This document shows positions 16,482 through 25,355 of a DNA stretch of 40,579 nt, one piece after another. The DNA is from Lachnospiraceae bacterium (GTDB taxonomy: Bacteria > Bacillota > Clostridia > Lachnospirales > Lachnospiraceae). The stretch is taken from contig JAFZLB010000110.1 in assembly GCA_017551665.1 (NCBI GenBank), positions 1 through 40,579 of the forward strand. Direction: 5' to 3'. The position numbers and the translations under genes are program-made. Each line of letters opens with the position of its first letter. Positions within the stretch are counted from its first letter, which is position 1. The notes under the pieces were generated by a model that saw only the letters and a list, made by a program, of their open reading frames with translations, was not told where the DNA came from and searched no databases.

Positions 16482-17552
16482 GCTCAATCCCCCTGATGCC
16501 TGGCGCGATGACGGAGTTGTCCATCGCATCGCTGCGCGATGACGAAGCTGCCCGCAGGCGCCGTCGATATCTCTTCCCATTTCTCTTCTAATTGTAACAT
16601 TTATTCCCATTGTTTCAAGGTTTTTTTTGAATTCTCGAACGTGTGTTTTGTCCGGTTCGCGCAGGCTCTTTTCCGTCACCGGATTCACCGGAATGAGGTT
16701 CACGACGCAGAGCATCCCCTTCAGCAGCGCGGCCAGCTGCGCGGCATCCTCCGCACTGTCATTGCGCTCCCGCATCAGCGCGTATTCAAAGGTGATCTTG
16801 CGGTTCGTTACGCGCACATGCTCCCTTGCCGCCTGTATCAGCTCCGAAAGCGGATAGTCCCTTGCCGCCCGCGGCATGATGCGTTCCCGTTTCTCCTGCG
16901 TGGGCGCGTGCAGGGATATCGCCAGCCCCGCCTGCGGAAAGTCCGCCGCGAAGTCATAGATGCGCGGCACCACGCCGCAGGTGGACACCGTCACATGCCT
17001 TGTGCCAAGCCCCATGCCCTTGGGGTCCGTCAGGATGCTCAGAAAGCGGTGCAGGTTTTCGTAATTGAGAAAGGGCTCCCCGCTTCCCATGACAACGACG
17101 CGCTTCACCGGTTCCTTTTCCTGCGCGGAAACGGCTGAGACCTGCTCCAGCATTTCCGCCGCCGTCAGATTCCGGGCAAGCCCGCCGATGCCCGAGGCGC
17201 AGAAGACGCAGCCCCGGTCACAGCCCGCCTGCGAAGACACACAGACGCTTAAACCGAAGCGGTAGTGCATGGCCACGCTCTCGATCATCTCGCCGTCCGG
17301 CAGGCAAAACAGTGTCTTGGCCGTCCCGTCGATCGCGGAGCGCTGTATCTCCACGGGTGTCAGCAGCGTCAGTGGCGCTTCCTCTTCCAGACGCTCGCGC
17401 AGGGCACGGGGCAGATTCGTGGCTTCCTCATAAGAGCGGATGCGGTGCACATGCAGCCATTCATACAGCTGCGCCGCGCGGAAGGGCTTTTCCCCGAGGC
17501 TTTGAAAAAACGCCGCCAGTTCTTCCCTTGTCATGGATTTCACGTCCGTCAT
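15729..17552 (-). CDS. rlmN: Dual-specificity RNA methyltransferase RlmN, fused in frame to the Stp phosphatase
   Basis: The first 345 residues are RlmN, a radical SAM enzyme that methylates C2 of adenine 2503 in 23S rRNA and of A37 in some tRNAs. The cluster motif CDRGCVFC is at 111-118. The catalytic cysteines are in STCGVVPRI and DIDGACGQL. The gene overlaps rsmB by ATGA. RlmN normally stops soon after CGQL; here a short unrelated linker runs straight into the phosphatase, giving 607 codons. A direct repeat of 31-bp spacing in the linker explains this: removing one unit restores a TGA at 16484-16486, a 345-residue RlmN and the normal gene boundary. Whether the fused protein works in both roles is open. 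Confidence 0.88.
   Translation of the reverse strand: MTDVKSMTREELAAFFQSLGEKPFRAAQLYEWLHVHRIRSYEEATNLPRALRERLEEEAPLTLLTPVEIQRSAIDGTAKTLFCLPDGEMIESVAMHYRFGLSVCVSSQAGCDRGCVFCASGIGGLARNLTAAEMLEQVSAVSAQEKEPVKRVVVMGSGEPFLNYENLHRFLSILTDPKGMGLGTRHVTVSTCGVVPRIYDFAADFPQAGLAISLHAPTQEKRERIMPRAARDYPLSELIQAAREHVRVTNRKITFEYALMRERNDSAEDAAQLAALLKGMLCVVNLIPVNPVTEKSLREPDKTHVREFKKNLETMGINVTIRREMGRDIDGACGQLRHRAAMRWTTPSSRQASGGLSLLKSFSVTDIGKKRKLNQDYVYSSDTPVGNLPNVFIVADGMGGHAGGGFASRFTVETMMEEISADNTKDPKKILRHAIESANGKLRVRASEDKKLFGMGTTIVAATFREDQLLVANVGDSRLYIIGNKKIRQITRDHSLVEEMVRAGGIDEETARHRPDKNIITRAVGALEDVEVDFFQVKLKKGDIILMCSDGLTNMLEDEEIRMIVDGQRDIIEKTEKLVEAANRNGGKDNIAVILVEPFAGTEVYDD
16503..16550. repeat. Imperfect direct repeat with 31-bp spacing at the rlmN/stp junction
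   Basis: GCGCGATGACG occurs at 16503-16513 and again at 16534-16544; the match extends to 15 of 17 bases. The spacing is not a multiple of three, so gain or loss of one unit changes the frame. Confidence 0.85.
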
Positions 17553-18940
17553 GCCTTCGCGCCCCCTTTGACAAAGCCCGCGATAAAAAAGCCGTCCGTG
17601 CCGTACTTGCCGGGCAGAATCGTCACGCGTCCCGGATGTGCCGCGGATACCGCCTCATGCAAAACGGCGGGCAGATGCGGTCTGAGATCTGCCGGCACCA
17701 GACCGAGCGTCTCTTCCGCGAAATCCGCCACGCCTTCATTTTCTTCCTTCGTCAGGGTACAGGTGCTGTAAATGAGTCTGCCGCCGTCCTTGAGATAGTT
17801 TACGGCGGAGGACAGAATTTCCTTTTGCAGCGCGGCAAGCTCCGTAATGTCCGCCTCTGTCAGGCGGTACTTGATGTCCGCCTTTTTCTGCAAGACGCCC
17901 AGGCCCGAACAGGGCAGATCACAGAGTACCACGTCCGCCTGTCCGATGAGACTGTTATCCGTAAAACGCGCGTCCTGCTGCCGGACGGTCACATTGTCCA
18001 GCCGCATCCTCGCGGCGTTTTCGCGGATCTTATCGCATTTCTCCTCCGTTAAGTCAAAGGCGTAGACCGTCCCGGCTTCCGCCCCCTGCTGCGCAGGGGC
18101 AAGAAAACGCAGCATTTCCGCCAGCTGCAGCGCCTTACCGCCCGGGGCCGCGCAGACATCGATCACCGTATCCCCGGAGGATACGCCCGCGCATTCCGCC
18201 GCCAGCATGGCTGCGGCGTCCTGCACCATCCACTGCCCTTCCTGGTAACCGCAGAGCGCCGTGAGGTCTCCCGCACGCCGCAGGCAAAGCGCGTAATGCG
18301 CAAAGGGATGCCGCTCACTTTCACAGTCCGGGTGTTCCGCCGGTACCGACGCCGCAATCCGCTTTGCCAGCGCGTCCTGCTCCTCCGGTGTCAGGCGGTT
18401 GTCCAGCCTGAGCGTCACGGCAGGCACGGCCAGAAAGGCTCTCGCCATCGCTTCGGTTTCTTCTTCCCCGTAGGTTTTTGCCAGGGTATCCCAGATCCAT
18501 TGCGGAACGGAATATCGTGTGTATTTAGACGTAAATTCGATATGCTCCTGTTCGGCGGCGACTTTCCTGAGCACCCCGTTCACAAAGCCGGTGAGGTTCC
18601 CAAAGCCCCGCCCCCGCGCCAGCTCCACGGAGGAAGACACGGCCCTTGCCTCCGTCACGCGGTCCAGGTATAAGATCTGGCAGACGCCCATGCGGAGAAT
18701 GTTGCGGATGACGGGCTTCAAGGGCTTCTTCGTCTTCGCGTAGCGGTCGATCACATCATCCAGCGACAGCCGCCGCCGGATGCACTCTCCCGCCAGCATC
18801 CGCACAAAGGCCCTGTCCTTTGCGGACAGTGCCCCGCTTTCCGCCGCACGTTGCAAGAGGGCGTACACATGCGCCCCCTCCTTCTCACCTTCCGTTAAGA
18901 CACGCAGCACGCTTTCCCGTGCCCTGTCCCGTTCCGCCAT
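17549..18940 (-). CDS. rsmB: 16S rRNA (cytosine-967-C5) methyltransferase RsmB
   Basis: The enzyme methylates C967 of 16S rRNA using SAM. The N-terminal 130 residues form a NusB-like RNA-binding domain (DRAFVRMLAGECIRRR, then FVNGVLRKV). The methyltransferase domain has the SAM site DVCAAPGGKALQLAEML, the motif IV cysteine in DLPCSGLG and the catalytic cysteine in YSTCTLTKEENE. The length of 463 residues is typical. The start ATG at 18940 has AAGGAAAG upstream and lies 12 bases after fmt; its stop overlaps the rlmN start. It is part of the translation-linked block def-fmt-rsmB-rlmN. Confidence 0.95.
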   Translation of the reverse strand: MAERDRARESVLRVLTEGEKEGAHVYALLQRAAESGALSAKDRAFVRMLAGECIRRRLSLDDVIDRYAKTKKPLKPVIRNILRMGVCQILYLDRVTEARAVSSSVELARGRGFGNLTGFVNGVLRKVAAEQEHIEFTSKYTRYSVPQWIWDTLAKTYGEEETEAMARAFLAVPAVTLRLDNRLTPEEQDALAKRIAASVPAEHPDCESERHPFAHYALCLRRAGDLTALCGYQEGQWMVQDAAAMLAAECAGVSSGDTVIDVCAAPGGKALQLAEMLRFLAPAQQGAEAGTVYAFDLTEEKCDKIRENAARMRLDNVTVRQQDARFTDNSLIGQADVVLCDLPCSGLGVLQKKADIKYRLTEADITELAALQKEILSSAVNYLKDGGRLIYSTCTLTKEENEGVADFAEETLGLVPADLRPHLPAVLHEAVSAAHPGRVTILPGKYGTDGFFIAGFVKGGAKA

Positions 18941-18952
18941 AACGCTCTTTCC

Positions 18953-19894
18953 TTATCCGCCGAAGTGTTCTCCCGCCGTCAGCCTGCTTCCGTTTAAGAA
19001 ATCCGTAACAGGCATCCGCTTCTTGCCCTCTAACTGCAATTCCGTCACCCGTAATACGCCTTCTCCCGTCTGCACGAAAATGCCCTCGGCCTCCGCGCGG
19101 AGGACGCTTCCGGGTGCCATCGCTTCCCCTGCCGCGTTCTCTTCCTCTGCGGTTGCCGTCCAGATTTTACAGCCCTTTCCCTGCAACGAAGTATAAGCGC
19201 AGGGCCAGGGATTCATGGCACGCACAAGACGCGAAAGATAGGCCGCGTCCTTCGTCCAGTCAATGCGTCCGCTCTCCTTGGTGAACTTCGCGGCATGCGT
19301 CGCCTTGTCATCCTCCTGCTTACGCGGAACAAGCTTTCCTTCCGCAAGCATCGGCAGTGCCTTGACAATCGTCTCCGCGCCCAATGCCGCCAGCTTGTCG
19401 AAGAGCGAACCCGCGGTATCCTCCGGCGCAATCGCAATGCGCTCCTGCAAGAGAATCTCGCCGGTATCGCAGCCCGCGTCCATCCGCATGATCGTGATGC
19501 CGGTCTCTTCCGCCCCTTCCAGAATCGCCGTCTGGATGGGGGACGCGCCGCGCAGGGCGGGCAGGAGCGAGGCGTGGATGTTGATGCAGCCAAGCGCAGG
19601 GATGTCCAGCACCTCCTGCGGCAGAATCTGCCCGAAGGCCGCGACAACAAAGACCTCCGCGTCCGTCCCCCGCAGCTGTTCCACAGCACTTGCCTCGCGC
19701 ACGCGCACAGGCTGCCACACGGGGATGTCCTGCGCCAGGGCAAACTCCTTGACCGGAGAGGCCTGCAGCTTTCCGCTTCGGCCCCTGGGCTTATCCGGCT
19801 GCGTCACGACGGCCCTGACCGTATGGCCCGCCGCATGGATGGCGGACAGCGCCGCGGCGGCAAAATCAGGCGTTCCAAAGAATACGATGTTCAT
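18953..19894 (-). CDS. fmt: Methionyl-tRNA formyltransferase
   Basis: Fmt formylates the initiator Met-tRNA from 10-formyltetrahydrofolate. The N-terminus MNIVFFGTPDFAAAAL and the folate-site signature INIHASLLPALRGASPIQ with its catalytic Asn, His and the following MDAGCDTGEIL are all present; the C-terminal OB-like domain ends near ERLTAGEHFGG-type sequence (NGSRLTAGEHFGG). At 313 residues the protein has normal length. The start overlaps the def stop by ATGA, so both formylation and deformylation genes are coupled. Confidence 0.96.
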   Translation of the reverse strand: MNIVFFGTPDFAAAALSAIHAAGHTVRAVVTQPDKPRGRSGKLQASPVKEFALAQDIPVWQPVRVREASAVEQLRGTDAEVFVVAAFGQILPQEVLDIPALGCINIHASLLPALRGASPIQTAILEGAEETGITIMRMDAGCDTGEILLQERIAIAPEDTAGSLFDKLAALGAETIVKALPMLAEGKLVPRKQEDDKATHAAKFTKESGRIDWTKDAAYLSRLVRAMNPWPCAYTSLQGKGCKIWTATAEEENAAGEAMAPGSVLRAEAEGIFVQTGEGVLRVTELQLEGKKRMPVTDFLNGSRLTAGEHFGG

Positions 19895-20382
19895 TCTTCC
19901 TCAAAATCCTCTTCCGTCAGGTCTTCGTTGCGCACGAGCTCGCAGATCATCTTCTCCGTGTACATGATGCCCTCCAGATGATCGTACTCATGCAGGATGG
20001 CTCTCGCGACCAGCTCCTCCGCTTCCATCTCAAAGGGCTCCCCCTCCGCGTTCAGCGCGCGGATCTTCACCTTCATCGCACGCGTGACCTTGCCGGAATA
20101 CCCGGGAAGACTCAGACAGCCCTCATAGCCGGTCTGCTCTCCCTCCTCCGAAAGAATCTCCGGATTGATGCAGCAGAAGGCGTCCTCTCCCGTGGTGTCC
20201 ACGACAAAGACGCGCTTCAGAATGCCGACCTGCGGCGCGGCCAGACCGACGCCGTTTGCCTCGTGCATCGTCTCGATCATGTCCGCGACGAGTTCCCGGA
20301 TTCTCGGCGTTACCTCTTTGACTTCCTTGCAGCGCTTGTGCAGCGCCTCATCCGGTTCCTGCCGGACGGTTCTGATGGCCAT
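19891..20382 (-). CDS. def: Peptide deformylase
   Basis: Def removes the formyl group from nascent chains. All three metal-site motifs are visible: GVGLAAPQVG, EGCLSLPG with the cysteine ligand, and HEYDHLEG with the two histidines and catalytic Glu. The 163-residue length and the acidic tail (LTEEDFEEE) are normal. The start ATG at 20382 has AAAGGAG upstream. The gene lies 60 bases downstream of priA; the spacer contains a short GC-rich palindrome but no T-run, so the operon appears to continue. Confidence 0.96.
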   Translation of the reverse strand: MAIRTVRQEPDEALHKRCKEVKEVTPRIRELVADMIETMHEANGVGLAAPQVGILKRVFVVDTTGEDAFCCINPEILSEEGEQTGYEGCLSLPGYSGKVTRAMKVKIRALNAEGEPFEMEAEELVARAILHEYDHLEGIMYTEKMICELVRNEDLTEEDFEEE

Positions 20383-20442
20383 GTGATCTGTACTCCTTTC
20401 TTTGCCCCGTGACGCCGAAGGTCCTTCGGGGCTACTGAATAG

Positions 20443-22701
20443 TTATAAGGTACGCATGGGGTCCGTGTCAAACTGGACGCTGACATTCGCCGGAACCTCT
20501 TCTTTTTCCAGCAGGCCCCTGAGCGCCACCAACCGTTCCACGCTCCCCTGTTTCACATATAAAGCAAAGCGGTACACATCCTCCACAAAGCTGACCCTTG
20601 CGGGCGTCGGGCCGATGAGGATGGCCCTCTCTTCGGCGGGCAGAGCCGCATCCGCTTTTTCCAGACGCGCCCGCAGGCGCTTCGCAAAGGACAGGGCCGC
20701 TTCCTCCGAAGGGGAAAAGAGGAAGACCGCCAGCATGTGCGCCGCCGGCGGATACTTCAGCATTGAGCGGTACAGCATTTCCTCTTCGTAAAAGCGCGCA
20801 TAGTCCTGTGCGGCGGAAGCCAGGATGGCGAAATGCTCCGGCTCGTAGGTCTGGAACACCACCTCGCCCGGCCGTTCCCCGCGTCCGGCACGCCCCGCCG
20901 CCTGCGTCAGCAGCTGGAAGGTGCGCTCCGCGGCGCGGAAGTCCTGGATGTTCAAGGACAGATCCGCCGCCAAAACGCCCACGAGCGTGACGAGGGGAAA
21001 GTCATGCCCCTTCACGATCATCTGCGTCCCGACCAGAATATCCGCCTTGTAATCCGCAAAGGCGGAGAGAATTTCCTCATAGCTGTTCTTCGTCCGCGTC
21101 GTGTCCGCGTCCATCCGCATCACCCTTGCCGTGGGGAAGCGCTTTTTGAGCTCCTCCTCCATCTGCTGCGTCCCGGCCTTAAAGGCGGAGACATAGGGCG
21201 AAGCGCAGGAAGGGCAGATTTTCACGGCCGCTTCCGTATAGCCGCAGTAATGGCAGACGAGTTTCCCGCCCCGGTGCTCCGTCAGCGACACGTCGCAGTG
21301 CGGACACCGGAAGACATAGCCGCAGGAGCGGCAGGACAAAAAGGAATGCAGGCCCCTGCGGTTCAAAAAGAGCATGGCCTGCTCGCCGCGTTGCAGCCGG
21401 TCCGTCAGCAGCATCGTCAGATCGCGGGAGAAGGGGGAACGGTTCCCAGCCTTCAGCTCCGCACGCAGATCGGCGATGCGGACATTGGCCAGCGTTCCGC
21501 CCGTCAGGCGTTTCGTCAGCGTATAGAGCTGATACCTGCCCGTCCTTGCCGCCGTATAGGCTTCGAGGGAAGGCGTCGCGCTGCCGAGCAGCACCATGGC
21601 ACCGCCCTCCGCAAGCGATGCCCTTGCGATGGCGGTTTCCCGCGCGTGGTAGCGGGGCGCGGTTTCGCTCTTGTAAGTCATCTCATGCTCTTCGTCGATG
21701 ATGATGAGACCGAGACTGCGGAAGGGCGTAAACAGGGCACTTCTGGGGCCGATCATCACGTCGATCTCCCCCTCCCTGGCCCTGCGGAACTGGTCATATT
21801 TTTCACCGGGGGACAGCGTTGAATTCATCACGGAGACGCGGTCGCCGAAATGGCGGTAGAAACGCAGCAGCGTCTGGTAGGTCAGCGCGATCTCCGGGAT
21901 CAGCACGATGGCCTGCCGTCCCTGCCGCACCGTCTCTTCGATCAGGCGGATGTAGACCTCCGTCTTGCCGCTGCCGGTGATGCCGTGCAGAAGCGAGGGG
22001 CGCAGATCGCCCTGTTCGAAGCGCTTCATCATGTCCGCAATGACATGCGTCTGCTCTTCGCTTAACTGCTTGCGGGCTTCCTCCCCCGCGCCGCGCACCC
22101 GGTCCGAAACGGGATTGCGGTAAATGCTCGTCGTATCCACGGCGAGGATGCCCTTCTCCTTCAGGCCGCGGATATTCTGGGCGGCGATATGCAGCTTTCC
22201 CGTCACGAGGGTATAAGGCAGCACGCCGTCCGCCGTCTGCAGCAGCGCTTCCAGGAGCCTTGCCCGCGCGAGGTGATGCTTTTTCGTGCATTCCGCCAGC
22301 AGCGCCTCCGCTTCCTCGCGGGACAGCGCAAGACGCACGGCACGCTGCTCTAAGGACTTCATTTTTTTGTGGGCGGGCAGGACGGTCTTTAAGGCCTGAA
22401 TCATCGTGCCGCCGTAACGCTCCCGCATCCACGCGGCCAGGCGGATGAGCGAGCGCTCCACACTCTCCTCTTCCGCAACAATGCCTGCGATGTCCTTAAT
22501 CCGCGCTTCCTCGATTTCCGCCTGCGAAGACAGTCCGATGACATAGCCCTTGCGCGGCGTATTGCCCCTGCCGAAGGGCACGGACACGCAGCAGCCCGCC
22601 GTGATCTCCTCCCGCATTGCGGCGGGAACACGGTACTGAAAAGGCCGGTCGACTTTTTCATGGGATATATCGATGATAACGGAAGCGTATTGCTCAGGCA
22701 T
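20443..22701 (-). CDS. priA: Primosomal protein N' (replication restart helicase PriA)
   Basis: PriA reloads the replisome at stalled forks. The N-terminal DNA-binding domain (VIIDISHEKVDRPFQYRVP) is followed by the superfamily 2 helicase with Walker A GITGSGKTEVY, the box IIIDEEHE, and SATPSLEAY. Two zinc sites interrupt the helicase (CRSCGYVFRCPHC and CHYCGYTEAAVKICPSC), and the QAAGRAGRG motif VI follows. The length of 752 residues is typical. The start overlaps the murE stop by 8 bases. Confidence 0.96.
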   Translation of the reverse strand: MPEQYASVIIDISHEKVDRPFQYRVPAAMREEITAGCCVSVPFGRGNTPRKGYVIGLSSQAEIEEARIKDIAGIVAEEESVERSLIRLAAWMRERYGGTMIQALKTVLPAHKKMKSLEQRAVRLALSREEAEALLAECTKKHHLARARLLEALLQTADGVLPYTLVTGKLHIAAQNIRGLKEKGILAVDTTSIYRNPVSDRVRGAGEEARKQLSEEQTHVIADMMKRFEQGDLRPSLLHGITGSGKTEVYIRLIEETVRQGRQAIVLIPEIALTYQTLLRFYRHFGDRVSVMNSTLSPGEKYDQFRRAREGEIDVMIGPRSALFTPFRSLGLIIIDEEHEMTYKSETAPRYHARETAIARASLAEGGAMVLLGSATPSLEAYTAARTGRYQLYTLTKRLTGGTLANVRIADLRAELKAGNRSPFSRDLTMLLTDRLQRGEQAMLFLNRRGLHSFLSCRSCGYVFRCPHCDVSLTEHRGGKLVCHYCGYTEAAVKICPSCASPYVSAFKAGTQQMEEELKKRFPTARVMRMDADTTRTKNSYEEILSAFADYKADILVGTQMIVKGHDFPLVTLVGVLAADLSLNIQDFRAAERTFQLLTQAAGRAGRGERPGEVVFQTYEPEHFAILASAAQDYARFYEEEMLYRSMLKYPPAAHMLAVFLFSPSEEAALSFAKRLRARLEKADAALPAEERAILIGPTPARVSFVEDVYRFALYVKQGSVERLVALRGLLEKEEVPANVSVQFDTDPMRTL

Positions 22702-24169
22702 TTCCGTATAACTCCGCGGCGATGTCCCGCACGATATCGCGCTCGTCCATCGGGTATTTCACGCCCTTGATTTCCTGGTAATCCTCATGCCCCTTGCCGG
22801 CCAGGACGATGATGTCCCCGTCGTCGGCATGCTCCATCGCGTAGCGGATGGCCTCTCTGCGGTCAATGATCTCGATGTATTCGCCGTCGGTCTTCGCGAT
22901 GCCGGTCTTGATGTCGTCGATGATGGCCTGCGGGTCCTCGTCCCTGGGGTTATCCGAGGTGATGATGGTCAGGTCGGCGAGCTTGCCCGAGACCTCTCCC
23001 ATCTCAAAACGCCGGTCCCGCGCGCGGTTGCCGCCGCAGCCAAAGAGACAGACCAGCCGCGCCGGGCGGTAATCCCGAAGCGTTGCCAGCAGGCTCTTTA
23101 AGGCCATTGCGTTGTGGGCGTAATCAATCATCAGCGTGTATTTTTCGGAAACGGGAAGCATCTCGATGCGCCCCTTGACCTTTGCGCTCTTTAAGGCCTG
23201 CGCGATCACGTCCGTTTCGCAGCCGAGCGCATTCGCGACCGCGATCGCACAGAGCGCGTTATAGACGGAAAAGCGGCCCGGGTTGGCAATCTCCGCGTGC
23301 ATGGCAAGCATGCCTTCCGTATCAAAGAAGACGCCGAGTGCCCCGGGCTTGCGGATGTAGGCCAGGTTCAGCGCCCGTAAATCCGCTCCTTCCGAAAAGC
23401 CGTAGCGCAAAAGCTCACAGCTGTGGTCCTTAATGACGTCCCCGCAATGCGCGTCGTCCGCGTTGACGATGCCGAGGCGGCACTGCCGAAACAGCAGGGA
23501 TTTGCAGTGCAGATAATCCGCGAAATCTTTATGCTCATGCTCGCCGATGTGGTCGGCCTCTAAGTTCGTGAAAATACCGATGTCAAAATCGATGCCTGCC
23601 GTGCGGTGCAGCATGAGCGCCTGGGAGCTGACCTCCATCACGACGCTGTCGCAGCCCTTCTCCACCATCTTCGCCAGCATTTCCTGCAGGTCGTAGGACT
23701 CCGGCGTCGTGTTGCTCGCGTGGATGTGCTCCTCCCCGATGATGTATTCAATCGTGCCGATGAGCCCGCACTTTTTCCCCGCGCGTGTCAGCATGTCGCG
23801 GATGAGGAAGGTCGTCGTCGTCTTGCCCTTCGTGCCGGTGATGCCGACGGTCTTCAGCTTTTTTGCGGGATGCCCGAACCAGGCCGCGCTGATCAGCGCC
23901 ATGGCGTAACGCGTATTCTCCACGCGCACCTCGACCGCCTGCGTGCCTTCCGGCAGCGCAATCTCCTTTTCCGTGACGATGACGCTTGCCCCCGCCGCGG
24001 CGACCTCCGCCGCCTTTTCGTGCGCGTCAAACTTCGACCCCGCAATGCAGATAAAGAGACAGCCCTCCGTCACCTTCCCCGTATTGTTGACCACCGCGCT
24101 GATTTCCAGTCCGGAAATGTCTTTGTCACAGCGGTATGTCAGCCCCTGTAGCAGTTCGGAACAGATCAT
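22694..24169 (-). CDS. murE: UDP-N-acetylmuramoyl-tripeptide synthetase, probably meso-diaminopimelate adding
   Basis: MurE adds the third amino acid to the peptidoglycan stem peptide. The ATP site GITGTKGKTTTTF, the central TTPESYDLQEM and the C-terminal specificity loop SDNPRDEDP are present. DNPR in that loop is the hallmark of enzymes that add meso-diaminopimelate; lysine-adding enzymes differ there. I chose the ATG at 24169 (491 residues), which has AAAGGGG upstream and begins with MICSELLQGL as expected; an upstream in-frame ATG at 24229 lies before the promoter. It is the first gene of the long housekeeping operon. Confidence 0.93.
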   Translation of the reverse strand: MICSELLQGLTYRCDKDISGLEISAVVNNTGKVTEGCLFICIAGSKFDAHEKAAEVAAAGASVIVTEKEIALPEGTQAVEVRVENTRYAMALISAAWFGHPAKKLKTVGITGTKGKTTTTFLIRDMLTRAGKKCGLIGTIEYIIGEEHIHASNTTPESYDLQEMLAKMVEKGCDSVVMEVSSQALMLHRTAGIDFDIGIFTNLEADHIGEHEHKDFADYLHCKSLLFRQCRLGIVNADDAHCGDVIKDHSCELLRYGFSEGADLRALNLAYIRKPGALGVFFDTEGMLAMHAEIANPGRFSVYNALCAIAVANALGCETDVIAQALKSAKVKGRIEMLPVSEKYTLMIDYAHNAMALKSLLATLRDYRPARLVCLFGCGGNRARDRRFEMGEVSGKLADLTIITSDNPRDEDPQAIIDDIKTGIAKTDGEYIEIIDRREAIRYAMEHADDGDIIVLAGKGHEDYQEIKGVKYPMDERDIVRDIAAELYGNA

Positions 24170-24205
24170 GTGTTTTTCCCCTTTGAGATGATTGTCAGAG
24201 ACTCT

Positions 24206-24234
24206 ATTATACCACGTCTGCGTGCGCAAAACAA
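24206..24234 (-). promoter_or_regulatory. Sigma-A type promoter of the murE operon
   Basis: TTGTTT and a perfect TATAAT are separated by 17 bases; the -10 lies 37 bases before the start codon. The -35 is part of the T-run of the terminator of the upstream gene. Confidence 0.75.
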
Positions 24235-24260
24235 AAGAGGCCGCCGCACCGGCAGCCTCT
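24228..24260 (-). terminator. Terminator of the secreted repeat protein gene
   Basis: Stem AGAGGCTGCCG/CGGCGGCCTCT with one G-T pair and a 3-base loop, followed on the minus strand by TTTTGTTTTG. It lies about 63 bases past the stop at 24323. Confidence 0.82.
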
Positions 24261-24322
24261 TCTTAACTTCTTGGATGATCGCCTGCTCTCAAATACGCAT
24301 GCACAGACCGCGCCGTAAGGGA

Positions 24323-25291
24323 CTATTTCACCCTGACGTTTCGTTTCTCAACGCGACCGCAGAGCGTATAGTGCAGCCAGAGCATCTGTCTGTTTTCTCC
24401 ATAGACGTTGCGCACATCCTCATAACGCGTCGCATAGTCATTCGCGTCAAAGTTTTCCTCCGTCAGCACGTTGATGTATGCTTCCGCGTATCTATGATTG
24501 CCGAGGCTGAATCGGACAAGATGCCTGCCGGGCTTCAGCAGTCCCGTTGCTGTCATCCCGATGGTGACATTCTTCCCGTCAATCATCTGATGCGCGGGAC
24601 CGATCCAGAGTTTTTTGCCTGTGGCCTTGTCTTCTTCGGTCGGAACCTGAATTGCCTCCAGTCCTCCGAAGCCCTTCAGCAGACTCTCAAAGCTGTAAGT
24701 GATGCTTTCCGGCTGACCATACAAAAAACTGAATTCAGCAGGATGCACGGATACACGCTGCGGCTCGGGTTCTTTTTCCTCGGCAGGCGCCGGCGGAACC
24801 GGCGGGATGTACGGCGTCGGCGTCGCACCGGCTGCATTGATGTGGATGGTACCGATTCTTGTTCCGCCTATGTTGATCTCAACGGTCTCCCTTCCTGTGC
24901 TTTGGATCGTCCCGTACACCGTCATAAAACCGCTCATGATTTCCGTGTTATTAGAAGCAGGCGTACGACGAGTATTATAGCGGTAACCAACATTTGTTAC
25001 GCCCCCGGTCTGGGCGCCCGGAACTGCCTCCCATTGAGAGACGCTTGCAGACTTGCTTCCGCTGAGCTGATAGTAAACCTCAAAGGAATCCCCCGCATCA
25101 CCGTTTACATAAACGTCGGATGCGCTTGCTTTATCACTGTTATAAGTGATGCTGCCGGTCGCCCTCCTGATCGTGGCTGCTTTTGCCGTCATTCCCCCTG
25201 TAAGCAGGGACGCCATTAAAGTGGTCAGCAGTATCAGCAGTGCAAATGCCCTGCGGCAAATGTTTTTTGTTCCGCGTTTCATCAGTATCAT
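24323..25291 (-). CDS. Secreted protein with Pro-rich linker and one C-terminal repeat module, 322 aa
   Basis: I choose the ATG at 25291, preceded by GAGGAGG; it begins with a signal sequence (RRAFALLILLTTLMASLLTGG, cleavage probably after AKA). Residues 45-165 look like a beta-sandwich, then comes a linker rich in Pro (TPYIPPVPPAPAEEKEPEP), a second beta domain, and finally the module FDANDYATRYEDVRNVYG...WLHYTLCGRVEKR. That last module is the same one that occurs twice in the transglutaminase at 1262-2125. The function is unknown; it should be exported and may bind the cell surface. It has its own promoter and terminator. Confidence 0.75.
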   Translation of the reverse strand: MILMKRGTKNICRRAFALLILLTTLMASLLTGGMTAKAATIRRATGSITYNSDKASASDVYVNGDAGDSFEVYYQLSGSKSASVSQWEAVPGAQTGGVTNVGYRYNTRRTPASNNTEIMSGFMTVYGTIQSTGRETVEINIGGTRIGTIHINAAGATPTPYIPPVPPAPAEEKEPEPQRVSVHPAEFSFLYGQPESITYSFESLLKGFGGLEAIQVPTEEDKATGKKLWIGPAHQMIDGKNVTIGMTATGLLKPGRHLVRFSLGNHRYAEAYINVLTEENFDANDYATRYEDVRNVYGENRQMLWLHYTLCGRVEKRNVRVK

Positions 25292-25355
25292 GCTGTCCTC
25301 CTCGCTGTTTTTTCTTCTGGTATGGGATTCTTGTTTTGCATATTTCCGCGCTTCA

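Noticed and set aside
20404-20432. GC-rich palindromes (CCGAAGG/CCTTCGG and GCCCC/GGGGC) between priA and def
   Set aside because: The inner palindrome has almost no loop and no T-run follows; a processing site or attenuator is possible but unsupported.
20833-21822. Plus-strand frame of 329 codons
   Set aside because: Antisense to the priA helicase core, which has all expected motifs.
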